A DNA stretch of 64,000 bases from Brasenia schreberi. Lineage: Eukaryota; Streptophyta; Magnoliopsida; Nymphaeales; Cabombaceae. The notes under the pieces are model-generated. The model was not told the origin of the DNA and made no database searches. It worked only from the letters and a program-made list of their open reading frames with translations. The position numbers and the translations under genes were made by a program. Below are positions 12,058 through 26,000 of the stretch, piece after piece (position 1 is the stretch's first letter; each line of letters starts with the position of its first letter). Location of the stretch: contig JAYKKT010000088.1 of assembly GCA_036023115.1 (NCBI GenBank), positions 867,001-931,000 of the forward strand. Direction: 5' to 3'.

Positions 12058-13770
12058 GCATTTATATAAAAAAATCAACTCAAAAGATGGTGAAAGATAT
12101 AAGACAGAAAACTAAAGATCTTAATTTAGATGCATCAAAGACGAGGATGAAAAAATTCTAGTGGCAAATGATGATATAAGAAATAGATGGAAAAACTATT
12201 TTTATAAGCTTTTTAATGAAAATAAATATGTTAGTATTAGCTTAAAAGAGTTAGCCAAATCAAAAAAGTATATAAACCACAATTTATACTAACGTATTGA
12301 AAAGAATGAAGTCAAAGAGGTTCTTAAATATATGAAGGGTGGTAAATCGGTTGGACCAGACAATATTTTTATAAAAGTTTGAAAAATCCTAGAAGAAACA
12401 GGAATCACTCACAAAACTATTTAAAGAAATATGGAGAAACCAAAAGATGCTCAAGGAATGACACTTATACCCATATATAAGAACAAGGGAGACATTCATA
12501 ATTGTGCGAATTATCAGGGTATCAAGTTAATGAGTCATACTATGAAATTATGGGAAAGAATTATCAAACATAGGTTAAAACAAGTATCGAGTACAATAGA
12601 GAACCAATTTGAATTAATGCCAGGCAAATCTACTATTGAAGCAATTCACCTTTTGAGACATCTTCTGAAACATTTTAGAGTAAAAAAGAAAGACCTTTAC
12701 ATAATATTTATTGATCTAAACAAAACTTACAATAAGGTACCGAGGGAGGTTCTTTGGAGAACTTTGGAAAAAAGAGGTATCCCATTGATATACATAAACC
12801 TTATAAGAGACATGTACGATGGTGCAAAAACATGTGTGAGGACTTATGAAGGAATGACAGACTTCTTTGAAGTTAATATTGGGTTACATCAAGGATCAAC
12901 TTTAAGTTTATACTTATTTATAATGGTGATTGATGAGTTAACAAAACATATTCAAGATGAAGTACCTTGGTGTATGTTATTTGGGATGACATTGTGTTAG
13001 TGGAGGAGTCTAAGGAAAAAGTAAATAGAAAATTGGAACTATGGAGAGAAACATTAGAAAGTAAAGGCTTCCGACTTAGTAGAACAAAGACAGAATATAT
13101 TTAATGTAAGTTTGATCATTTGGTTACTTCAGAGGACATAGAAATTAAAATTGGTATACATTGCATCTCCAAAAGGAAAGTTTTAAATACCTAGGATCAA
13201 TTTTTCATAGTGATGGAAGAATTGATGGAGATGTTACGCATAGAATTAATGTTGGTTGGTTAAAATGGAGAAGAACATCAAGTATTCATTGTGATAAAAA
13301 GATACCATTAAAGTTAAAAGGTAAATGTTATAAAACAACAATTAGACCTACCATGTTTTATGATTCTGAGTGTTGGGCAGTTAATCATCATGTACAAAAG
13401 ATGTCTGTGCCAGAAATGAAGATGTTGAGATGGATGAGTAGCCATACAAGAAAAGACCGTATACATAATGAGGTTATTAAAAATAAATTATGTGTGACCA
13501 ATAGAGGATAAAATGAGAGAATGTTGTTTAAGGTGGTTTGAACATAAAAAAAGAAGATCAAAAGAAGAACCTGTAAGAAGGTATGAAAAACTAGATTTTG
13601 AAAGTATTAAAAGAGGTAGAGGACGACCACAAAAGTGTTGGACATAATGAGCTTATTATGAGTTAACTGCTAACATGGCACGTGATAGGGCTCTGTGGAA
13701 ACAAAGAATCCATGTAGCTGACCCTGTCTAGTATGGGAAAAGGCTTAGTTGTTGTTGTTATTGTTGATGA
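12058..13770 (+). mobile_element. RTE-clade LINE, copy B (5'-truncated)
   Basis: This is the 3' part of an RTE LINE on the plus strand. Homology with the long copy at 52.2 kb begins at the 'tttatataaaaaaa.tcaactcaaaaga' block and ends in GTTGTTGTTGTTATTGTTG after the conserved 3' end. A 189-codon frame (12431-13000) covers much of the reverse transcriptase, including MSHTMKLWERII, an IFIDLNKTYNKVPREVLW block and GLHQGSTLS. It breaks by a one-base loss exactly at the FADD catalytic motif (about 12981-12990). A second frame (13161-13511) covers the thumb/connection region (FKYLGSIFHSDGRID, then ECWAVNHHVQKM). The endonuclease is missing. It sits just upstream of the NDUFB8-like gene in the opposite orientation, so it could alter that promoter region. 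Confidence 0.85.
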
Positions 13771-15672
13771 TGATGACACTCTAATTTGCTGTTGGGTCGT
13801 TCTCCCTTTTCTTCATAAAGAATCTCCTAGCTGCTTCGGTGGAAGATTACCAAAGGAATCGCGCATCTTGTGGTCTTTGTTATATGCCTCATATACATTC
13901 ACTCAAAGATGCACAATTTCTTTCATTTGTGATTTTTATGAACTTAACTAGTTGAGATACACGAGCCGCGCTAGTTATATCTCAGGTTCATATCCAAACA
14001 AAGCCAAAACGCTGAGGTTGAATACCAAACACATTAGTTGGAGATTCCATTAGGAAGGAAAACAGGATAAATTAGAGTTTTTACAATACGTCTAGTATGT
14101 ACTTGAATACTGATTCAAAAATTTATGGACCTCAATTTAAACTTCAACATGGAATGAATGCAAGATTAAAGAGGTTTAGACAAATAAAATGTAATAAAAG
14201 CATCAAAGTTGAGGCACCTTATATATCGCTTGTGAAGATTGAAAAGAATGTCATTCAATAAGATAGGAACTTACACCTAATAGGTTACCATTCTTTCAGC
14301 AGTAACAGAGAAAGTAAACATCAAAAGGAAAAAATCAATTCATCATGCAAACAGAAAAAGGCCCAAAAAAATAAATGAACTGCCTACACGCATATCTATG
14401 AGGAAAATCAGCCTTCTAGCTCGAGTCTTAGGACAGCACATGTGAATTTGATCTGTATTCCCAACTTTCAAAATTTTAACCACCGAGCAGCTGAAGCAAA
14501 CATGGAAAAGAAATTCACCTTTTCCATGTCATCTTCAGAGGCTCTTTAGGCTCTTTTTTGAATTGCATTCTCCAAAGTTAAGAAATCCAATTATCCTTTC
14601 AATGGGTGTTGAAACGATTCAAGTGAGAGAATGAAATTTTCTCTCACCTGAATATATTTCAAGGTCAAAACAAACGAGCCTTTTTGCAATCGACAATGAC
14701 TCGTGCACCAATTTTTTAACGCCTCTTACGGATTATGATTAGCCCAAGACTCATTTATCATCACTAGAGTGCTTCTGTTTTATGCCCTCTGCATGTCCAT
14801 CCCAATTATATGTTTGTAAGATTGACTTCAAGCAAACGTAACACGAAAGAGGATAAAAATCAAAAGACCTAAGCAGAAAAAGACATGCATTCCATCAAAA
14901 CAGAAGCTCCAACAGTTGTCTGAGTGAATTATGACGAAAATTCAGTTTGATGATAACCGTTCTCATCAAATCTTAAAAATGCCCAGTGCAACCCAACACC
15001 ACGGCTGACGAGAATTTTGCCCATCATCATTATTACAAGAATCACCTGACAACACACGCGTTTGTACACCGTTCACACAGTAGGACTCATCACCCCAACC
15101 AAAGCACAGTAGCTGAAGCTAAATCTCAATCAAAGAATTGACAATTTTAGTAAAACTCTGCGCCATGATCAAGCACCAACTTATTAAAGATCGTAATTCA
15201 GGAAAGGAGAGAGAGCCTAGTCCTCTGAGTGCAAAGCGTGACTGAAACAAGGAACAAAACAGACAGAGTGAAGTGTGCAAAGGATGAATCAACGTGTCCC
15301 CAGGTAGGGGAACCAGCTCGGCTCCATTAGACTCAACATGTTCGTCGCCCGAGATCCGGTTTTAATCACTGGGGGCAACAACGGACGGCCCGACCCGCCA
15401 GCGGGGAATTCAAAGCCAGAGCCCTGATCGCATGTTGGAATGCCGTCATTGGGCCCTAACCAGTCTGTAGGGTACGGACCCGGTTCTCTTTCTCTTACAT
15501 ATGGCAGGGTGAGTATGGGGTAAAAATGAAGGTTACTCTTTCACCTACAGGTGGGAAGTGAGTATGGAATAGGAAAGACACGCACATATTATTATTATTA
15601 TTATTATATATCCTATCCACTATTAACATGCCTACATACCTACTCTTGCAAGATAATGTTGATACATTCATA

Positions 15673-15800
15673 AAAAAAATAATGATTCCTCATGAATGAG
15701 TAACAAAAAAATAATGATCCCTCATGAATGAGTAACAAAAAAAATAATGATCCCTCATGAATGAGTAACAAAAAAATTAATGGTTGGTCATGAATGAGTA

Positions 15801-15802
<2 letters not shown>
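15673..15802. repeat. Four-copy ~33-bp tandem array
   Basis: The unit, roughly 'aaaaaaataatgatccctcatgaatgagtaac', occurs about four times. The last copy is diverged (ggttggtcatgaatgag). The core TCATGAATGAGTAA contains a short palindrome, TTCATGA-like. The array leads directly into a compound (TA)n-(GT)n-(GA)n microsatellite. Confidence 0.75.

Positions 15803-15862
<60 letters not shown>
15801..15862. repeat. Compound microsatellite (TA)n(GT)n(GA)n
   Basis: Runs of TA, then GT, then GA follow without interruption. On the minus strand this gives a frame encoding Ser-Leu, His-Thr and Ile-Tyr runs, which is an artefact and not a gene. Confidence 0.9.
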
Positions 15863-17013
15863 TGCTCCAAACCAGAACCTAATTTAATACAGTATTCTTC
15901 ACCCTATAGGAATCGGGATTACCATCCCTAAGGAGGTCAGGATTACACGAGTCGAGTCAATATTGTCATCCCTAATTTAGTTTTCATTATTTTTTTGCTT
16001 ATTCTATGGATTATGTACTATATATACAAGCATTATGTCTATATATACAGTAATACAAATATATATTTTTTTATCTTTACTTTTATACTTTTACATTGTA
16101 TTTTCTATAACGAGTAATATAAATATATTTCCTATTTTCTATTTGAGAAAACGTTCCTTCAGTGGGTTTGGATTTTGAGCCCAAGCCGCACAGTTACCGA
16201 GAGAGACGAGCTCTCGAGAAGCTTTGTACTTGGACCGCACCGGGTAAAACACCGACACATCCCTTTGGAACTCTCTTATCATCGGATCGGAATCCAAATC
16301 CACTGCTTTTTCTTTCTTGTGTTGTCTCTGAACGGCATTATACCTGAGTAAGCAAAAGCGTTCTTGCCCACTCTGGCATGTAATGTTGGCCTTTAAGTCG
16401 TCATCTGCAATCAAAAAGAAGAAAGATTGTGCCCATTCTGCCATGAAAAGGAGCTGTTTATGATTCCCAAATGCACCATATCGGGTATGAATCAGGAAGG
16501 ACAGAGAATCGGATATCAAAGTATCCAACGAAAATAATCAAATCTTCTAGGCCAGGTTCTTACCAACAGCTGGATATATTCAAGTTGTCCCAGTCAGATG
16601 AGACACGTCACAAAGAACATACAAATCAGGAAAACCAAAATATTTTACAGGATCAAAGATCAAAAAGGGATTCGAAAAGCAGGATCATAACCCCACAATT
16701 CACGATCCTGAAATGAAGAATCCAATTTGAATCAGTCTTCGATTGACCAGCAAACTGCAGAACAGAGAGACACAATATATCTAACTAATTTGCATGATGC
16801 ACAATGTTTGAAACAGGCTATTCAGGTATGGTTTAATTTGGATTATATAGAAACAATTTTCAAGACCATTTCCTCTTTATACATATATTAAGAACAGAGA
16901 TATTAACGTATGGACATGGAGAGCATGTCCAGTTCTTAAGCCTTAGTTGGATGCTCGAATATACAGGGATTGCCGCCTCGAAAACTAACACAAACAACCA
17001 GGAATAGTGGCAG

Positions 17014-20000
17014 TCACAAATGAAGTAGGTTTTCGATGGTAAGAGCGACAGAGCTGGTTCGCCGTAAATCCTGTGACAAGCAGCAATGTGTCAGTCAGAG
17101 ACTTGAAAAATAAAGAGGTCAAAAACATCAAAGCTAAAAGATTGAGCACATGAGGACACCTGAAAAATTATTTCATCAGGAATGTGAGGCAACACTTCCC
17201 TCACTGTATTTGCCATGGAAAGCAAGCTTGATACGTTTTCTGTTGCAGAGGGAGATGAGTTCCTGAACCGCAGACCAATCCTCTGGCCTGCAGCAGATGG
17301 TGGAGGAAGTGATCCGCTTGACTCTGCCTGGGCTTGCTCCACCGGCCACAATGTCCAATCATCATCTAGGGTATCGTGTGAATATGTGCCACCAAGTGCT
17401 GCAAGATGTCTCATCATCATTTGCACTCGTCCAAGGCCGACCGATCTCATTCCAGGTGATGAAGGGCCAGCACCATCTAGACCAACATTTGGAAACGAAT
17501 TCACCCTTCCTCTGTTGGGGCTGGTTCTGAACACGAGGGAATAGAACAGTTTACGTACGAGTAAACATTTTAGAACCAAATTCTCAAGAATCTGAAGGAA
17601 CATTTTCGGGGCTCATTTCATCTCACTGATCCAACTATTATTTTGCCTATCCGTTTGGCTTTCAACATTTATTTGACAACTAATTATTTAGATGGTCTGA
17701 CGTTTCCATACAATGCCCAAAATCAATGGCACATAATGTCTTCAGGGTCAATTAAAACCAATATTGTAATTAGCGTATCGGTGCCCTATGTGATGTTTCG
17801 TACGATAATCGTACCATATCATAAGATACGGCACATTAAAATATTAAATAAAAAATAATTACAAAACCAAAAAATTTATGATGTATATCGCAGTATATCC
17901 TACGATACATTGTAATACAAGTGTGATACATGTACCTAAATCGTATCGGTTCTTGTACCGATACACTCATATCACGTATCGTATCATCATTCTGAAACAA
18001 ATGAGCAAATTTGAACGTTGAGCAGTAGATAAACTAAGGTGTTATTTTGGTTGCTTGATGTTATTTGTCCTTGCTTCTTGACTCGATTCGAAGTTGCACG
18101 TAAAGGGTGTTAAATTTGACTGTGCATAGGTTTCTGCAAGATCTCACGTACCAATACTGAAACAAAATCTCCCCAAAGGCTAAAACAAGTCAATGCAAAA
18201 TCTCAAGTGGCAACAATGACCAATGCCAAACTCTCCCTAAACAAGTCAAAAGGATAGAGGTCGCGATGTACTCGTGCCTCAACAGATCCAGCACTAAAAC
18301 GTAGAACTCGAAATGATGCAAGAATAAATAATTGGTTAGCGGGCACATTTTTAGCAAAACGCTGATGACTAACCTCCATAGACTGTTTCCAGGAACCCGT
18401 TGCTGATTAGGAATTGTGCCACCTCCCATGAAGTCATGGCCAGATTCACTTTGATTGATACGAGAACTCATTTCTCTAGCAAGTTCCTCATCCTCAGCAA
18501 CTTGACTAGCTTGAGGATTCATGGTTTCTTGGCCAGCTCCCATAACAAGCGGTCTTCGACACGTTGGACAAGAATAAGCCTCACTCATACCCTGATCCAA
18601 CCTGACATGCCGATTTAACCCAATAGCATTAGATGATTATCGCACTTAGAGAAGATCAAACCTATCATATTTGCTCTCAACGCTTTCAGAATATTCAGAC
18701 AAAATGGCTTCCTAAAGAAAGACAAACAACTTCCTACTTCCTGCTTAGAAAACACCTTCTTGGCGTAGCTTTTTTATGCCCTATCATGAAATGAGGTTGT
18801 ATAGAAACAAACATTTCCATCAGAAAACAAAATTCGAACTTCACATTATGCAAAATGCATCTTAAACATATCCGCAAAGTAGGGTTCACAAGGTGATTAG
18901 AGAACCTCTAGAATTGCATATCTTCAACCGAGGGTCTTAAGTAAAAATGCCAGAAGACCGCCCCTAGGTTTCCTTTCTTCCCGTTTTTTCTCTGAGAGAG
19001 AGAGAGAGAGAGCTGTCCCCACATTGGCTATGAAGGGAAGAGGAAAAGTATGAGATTTACTGATGGACTGGTTTGTATAGTACCCCTAATCTAGTATGGA
19101 AATTTTAACCATGATATATTTTGTATAACAGTACATTAGTTCATCACGACAGAAAACAGTACATTGTTAACGTGTAGATGAACAGGTTCTATTCTACCGT
19201 TTCATCTATTTGTGAATAGGAGACTAGTTCTGAGCTTAAAATATGGATATTTTCATGCCATACCATGCCCTTAAGCAAGAGAGGTGAAAAAGATGATTGC
19301 AAGATAGCTTCTTTGCACTGGCCATTGGTTCCTGCAGATTTTCAAAGAACTCCTCAAATTCTTAAAAAACAATGGAATCTCATGGCCTAAAGTAAGAAAA
19401 CTCCTTACCTTACAAATTGCACATTCATCATTATATGCGAGCAGCTCGTCAGTCGAAGCATCAGGAAGTGCAGCTTGGAGAGTACTCAGAGCTGATCTCA
19501 ACTTGATAAACCCTTTCACACGCCTTAGAAGGGTAGCAAGTAGTGTCTGACAGTTATCAAGAGCAACACAGATAAGTCAGAACAAGGTAACTCATCTAAA
19601 AATCAACCAGTACTCAAACAAGAGAAGAGACATATTTCTTACACGCAAGTTCAAGAGAAGTATAACATCAATAACGTGCAAAGAGAGCCCATCAAGCCAC
19701 CAAATATACACATAATGACACGTTGCCATCAGCAAAGTCATCATTTCCATCAGAAACCCAAAGTCTCGAATCAGCATGCTTTTCCATTCACACATTGAAC
19801 CTGCAACCGTAGGTCATAGATCTAAATCCCAAACAACCATACATTGAACAGAGAAAGGGTAGGCAGAGACAAGTAGATAGAATTATACATTTAACCTAAA
19901 AGTCAGAACCCAAGAGACAATTACTAATCTGTACAACTGTCAACTAGACTATGGAATTCACCTAAAACTTGGAGGGGTAGGGGGTCACACATTACTAAAA

Positions 20001-23000
20001 GTCTGTAGCTGTCAGACGCACTTATGAGATGTTTAATTGCCTTATCGGAGAATTGCACCTTTGTTCTTCAGCACGTTCAAATTGGTTGTAGTTGCAATCA
20101 AGCAACTGGCAACTACGGTGATAGATCAGTAAAAAGAGTGAAGACCCCCAAATCAGACTTCCAAACCAATAGGGCAAATAAAATCTACTAAGTAATTTAA
20201 GCATAAATGATTAATATATTCACATACTACTTTCCTCTAGTATTACAGAACAAATTACACGGTTCAACATGGGTTTAAAACATCAATCACCACGTCTCTG
20301 GTGGACGCATGTGAAAATATGCAAAAGCCAAAATAACATCCGGAGGCCCGTTCATTCATATTTTAGGATTACTGAAACCAGAGAACTAAATTGTCCTTTC
20401 TCTAACAGTCACCATTGGAGTCAGGTTTGCAATAAAAGCACTTAGACATGTCGAGCAACATGACAGGACACAATGATGCAATGCCTTATGCGCTATAACA
20501 GTTCTGGCACTGACGCCTATTTTTTTATGCTTTCTTTCATTACCTACCTTACCAGACTATTTGGTATGTTTTATAAAAATTCTAAATTAAATATGCAGTG
20601 ATATTCTCAAAAGATGTTTATTTTCTTGTTACTTTCAATTTAGATTTCATTTTTATTATTTTTGTATTTTGTTTATAAGCCCCTTATTATTTATTAATCA
20701 ACAACAACAACTAAGCCTTTTCCCATACTAGACGGGGTCGGCTAAATTACCTGCAAACTAACGCCAATAGATTGTTTCTCTTCGCTTGGTACTTTTAGTT
20801 TTTGTTTTTCCATGAGTCCCATACAACGCATTCATACAAAGTAGGATTCTTTCCTTGCATGAAATAGCACAAAAGCTGATGAGAAACCATCACTATGGCT
20901 TGACCACACGAACTTCTATGTTCCTCCCTTGGATATGTAACGCCATATTCATGGTACAGAAAGTTCACAAACAAATTAATATATAATTAGAGTGATACAT
21001 GGAATCACAATCAATACCGTGGAGAACATAGGTCTCAATCAAAGCACGCTCCAACCATTTGCCTCAACATTCACAACAAATTGCTCCTTTATCAAGAAGC
21101 TTTTCATGTCAATGTTATGTTGGACGACCCATGAACTCATGACTGAGCATAGGACCTCCGAGTAACTAAAGTAGTCGCTGAATGTTCTATCCGTATGTTG
21201 CATGGGTGACTGGGTGAGGTTATGGTGACAAAACAAGTTCAACAAACATGGGCATGGGGTCATGTCAAGGTGACTGTGCGTGCATCCAGAGGTCTTAAAG
21301 GACAAGCCAGGCTCGTTCTATCTCTCTCATTGGGTTTTCCTGCTCATATGTGACTCCACCTCCAAAGAACCTTAAACGATCTACCAAAAACCAACTAAAA
21401 TGTATAGCAGACCATACTAACTCAACTAAACCTTTTTCCATACTAGATGGAGTCGACTACATGGATTCTTTGTTCCAACATAGCCCCATCATAATTTGTA
21501 GAATCCATGGTAAATAACAACAACAACAACAACTAAAACTTTTCCCATACTAGACGGGGTCGGCTACATCGATTCTTTGTTTCCAGAGAGCCCTATCATG
21601 TGTCATGTTAGCAGTCAACTCACAATAAGCTAGATCATTCTTTATTGTTTCTTTCCAACACTTTTGTGGTCGTCCTCTACCTCTTTCACTACTTTCAAAA
21701 TCTTAGTTTTTCATTCATTCTTACAAGTTCTTCTTTTGATCTTCTTTCTATATGTCCAAACCACCTTAAATGATATTCTCTCATTTTATCCTCTATTGAT
21801 GCCACATAATTTATTTCTAATAACCTCATTATGTAAACGGTCTTTTCTTGTATGACCACTCATCCATCTCAACATCTTCATTTCTATCACACACATCTTT
21901 TGTACATGTTGATGATTAACTGCCCAACACTCAGAACCATAAAACATAGCAGGTCTAATTGCTGCTCTATAATATTTACCTTTTAACTTTAATGGTTTCT
22001 TCTTATCACAAAGAATACTTGATGTTCCTCTCCATTTTAACCAACCAGCATTAATTCTATATGTAGCATCTCCATCAATTCATCACTCTGAAAAATTAAC
22101 CCTAGGTATTTAAAACTTTCCTTTGGGGGGATGCAATGTGTGCCAATTTTAATTTCTATGTTCTTTGAAGTAACCAAATGATCAAACTTACATTCCATAT
22201 ATTCTATCTTTGTTCTATTAAGTCAGAAGTCTTTACTTTCTAATGTTTCTCTCCACAGTTCCGATTTTCTATTAACTTTTTCCTTGGACTCCTCCACTAA
22301 CACAATGTCATCTGCAAATAACATGCACTAAGGTACTTCATCTTGAATATGTTTTGTCAACTCATCAATCACCATTATAAATAAGTATGGACTTAAAGTT
22401 GATCCTTGATGTAACCCAATATTAACTTCAAAGAAGTTTGTCATTCCTTCATAAGTCCTCACACATGTTTTTGCACCATCGTACATGTCTCTTATAAGGT
22501 TTATGTATATCAATGGGATACCTCTTTTTTCCAAAGTTCTCCAAAGAACCTCTCTCGATACCCTATCGTAAGCTTTTTTTAGATTAATAAATATCATGTA
22601 AAGGTCTTTCTTTTTTGCTCTAAAATGTTTCATAAGATATCTCAAAAAGTGAATCGCTTTATGAGTATATCTGCCTGGCATGAATCCAAATTGGTTCTCT
22701 ATTGTACTTGATACTTATTTTAACGTACGTTCGATAATTCTTTCCCACAATTTCATAATATGGCTCATTAACTTGATACATTGATAATTCGCATAATTCT
22801 GAATGTCTCCCTTGTTCTTATATATGGGTACAAGTATACTCTCTCCATTCGTTGGGCATCTTTTGGTTTCTCCATATTTCATTAATAGTCTTGTGAGTTG
22901 TGAGCCAAGTGATTCATGTTTCTCCTAGGATTTTCCAAACTTCTATGGGAATATTGTCTAGTCATATCGATTTACCACCCTTCATATGATTAAGAGCCTC

Positions 23001-26000
23001 TTTGACTTCGTTCTTTTTGAATACGTCGGTAGAAATTGTGGTTTATATACTTTTCTGATTTGGCTAACTCTCCAAAGCTAATACTAACATCTTTATTTTC
23101 ATTAAAAAGCTTATAAAAATAGTTTTCCATCTATTTCTTATATCATCATTTGTCAAAATAATTTTTTCATCCTCGTCTTTGATGCATCTAACCGAATTAA
23201 GATCTTTAGTTTTCTTATCTCTAGCCCTAACTATCCTAAAAATATCTCTTTCACCCTCTATTGAGTTGAGTTTTTTATATAAATCCTCCCAAATTTTAGT
23301 TTTTGCTTCAATGACGGCCTTTTTCGCTTCCTTCTTTGCTTTCTTATAAGCCTCTCAAGCTTCACTAGTTTCCTTAGCATAATGTAATTTATAACATGCC
23401 CTCATTATTTTGCACTACTTCACGCCACCACCAAGCTTCTTTTTGTGCTGGTACACGTCCCTTAGATTCACCTAACACATCTTTCGCCACTTTCCTAATA
23501 TGTATAGCCATATTGTTCCAAATATCACAATGTGTACCAACATAATTCCAAGCATCTCCTTGAAGGACTTTATGTTTAAATATATCTTATTTCTCGCTTT
23601 TGAGGTTCCACCATTTAGTTTGAATAGCTTGATGCACTCTTTTCTTCTTTGTCCATTTTTTTATTTGTATATCCATAACTAAAAGTTGATGTTGGGTGGT
23701 TAAGCTTTCTCCTAGAATTACCTTTCAATCTTTCAAATCTCCCTACCTTCCTCATTTATATCCCCAAAACCAAAGTTTTCATGAATACCTTCATATCCTA
23801 ATGCCTCTTTACCGACATGTCCAATTAAGTCTCCTCCTAAACAAATAATCTTCCTTTGTGGAATTCTTTGAATCACCTTATCTAACTCTTCCCAAAACGC
23901 CATTTTTATACTATCTTCTAGTCCTACTTGGGGTGCTACAAACTATATTCAAAACCTCTGCTCCTAACACTAATTTCAAAGTCATGATTCAATCACCATA
24001 TCGTTGTATGTCTACTACGCTATCCTTTAAATCTTTATTTATGATAATACCAACTCCGTTTCGAGCATTTTCCTTACCTGAGTACCATAATTTAAAACTT
24101 TTATCCTCAATCTCCTTTGTTTTTTGTCCAACCCACTTTGTCTCTAACATAGAATATGAATCTTTCTCCGAATCATAGTATCTACCACCTCCATTAGCTT
24201 ACCGAACAATGTTCCGATATTCTAATAATCAATACGAATCTTATTATCTAGGACTAGCTTCCTTACCCCCGCATCCGTTTATATTGAAAATGTGAACACC
24301 CTCTCTGTAATTTATTCACTACATTCGGAAATTTATTCACTACATTCGGACGGCAATATAGCGGTACTAACTTCTTTACCCACACTCGTCCATGATGTGG
24401 GAACCCTCTCTGCAATTGATTCACTACATCCAAACGAAAATGTAGTAGCCCTTGCTTACTTTTGATTGCATTTGAGCTCTACAGCGCGTCGCTAGGCGGG
24501 GATGCCCCAAAGCAATGCTCATAATTTGTTATTAATGATTTTAAAGCCCCTTATTAATGATTTTAAATATTTTCTCAGAAAAATGATACACTAAGAACAT
24601 ACATTTCTTATGTTTTCCCTTCTAAAATTAAACATTTTTTAAGATAACCAAGATTTTTTGGGAAGTACAAGTTTTTGAAAATATCTCCCACTAAAAGCCT
24701 CGCAAATAAATTGCTGAAGACAAGAACGATATGGTACAAAAGTACACATTCCGCAATACAACCCTCACCAGGTCCAACTCATTCTTCAGTTTTTACTGTG
24801 ATGTTGTGCATGGGTATCTCATGAAATTCATAAAAACTTAATATTTCAAAGCTTATTATTTGACTAGAAATCCCAAGATCTTGAGAAATGCACTTAATGT
24901 TTGAATTCAAGAATGAAAAACATCAAAAGATCAATGATGCAAAAACTTCAACTAATTCTTTAGTAGTAGTAAATGTCATCAAGCCCTTCATTTCCCTTAC
25001 ATACAATTTCTCACATAATACCCTGCGTGAAAGCATCCTTCACGTTCAATTATGCCAAAATATTAGAGTAAAAAGCCATCCATCAGATTACCAAAAGCTT
25101 GCCAAAATTAGCAGTTCGACACAAGTTTCAGAGTGATATCATATGAAGTAAGAAACTACAATACCTGATCCGGATCCATTAAACAGCCCATTTCCTTGGC
25201 AATCCTCACTCAAATCCACAGCATAACGATTATATGTGTCAATGAGCTGCAATCCGTGAAGCATAATAGCCTGAAATTGCATTTGAGGGACCACACAATT
25301 TGTTTGATTAGCCTACCTATGGGTGTCCTTGAAAGTCAAAAACAGCCCTAATGGATGGACAACTTCAACCACAATTTTTATAATTAAAACAGGCAATAAG
25401 TTACCTGTGTCGTCTCAAATGCAATACCAAGAGGCTCAAATAGCAGTAGCATGAGAGACGATGACTCTGAAGCTCTATACATCATAACACAAAGTCTTAT
25501 CCTGAAATTGTCCAAAATATGTGTTTCACGTACCGCAAAGAATAACACACAAAACTTTTAATCATACACGAACCAATTAAATGTACTGATACTGGAGTAG
25601 CACCAAGATGGTAATAAAGCACAATTGGTAGTGTTGAGAGAAGTGCTGACTCATTGTGGTCCAATTGCTTAGAACAATGGAACAATTGGTCCAAAATGTT
25701 TTCAATGCCAAGAAAGTCCATTTCAGAGAGAAGCTCCTTTGCAAAGTAAACTTCCCTAAAACATTAGAAGAATAAAATAATATGTACAACAACAATTAAG
25801 CTTTTTCCATACTAGACGGGAAAGAATAAAATAGCATGTACTTTCAGATTTTCTAATTGAGCTTCCAAGGTAAGAAGCAACTGACAATCATGGAAATGAA
25901 GCACCAAATGGTACACATGTTGAACACCCACTCACCAAGATGAAACCTTTAGATTTCACACATGCGATTCTTTCCCACACAACCATACGTGGCAATGTTG

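Larger units (their letters stand above)
13771..17013. other. Intergenic region between NDUFB8-like and RIN2-like genes
   Basis: I support no gene here. Noted contents are a GC-rich island (about 15290-15500), an imperfect 33-bp tandem array (15673-15802) that runs into (TA)(GT)(GA) microsatellites at 15801-15862, and overlapping open frames at 16139-16716 without recognisable domains. The last few hundred bases before 17014 should include the 3' UTR of the RIN2-like gene. Confidence 0.5.

Noticed and set aside
16139..16716. Overlapping frames on both strands, considered as a small gene
   Set aside because: No domain or splice-supported continuation was found, and the two strands are equally open.
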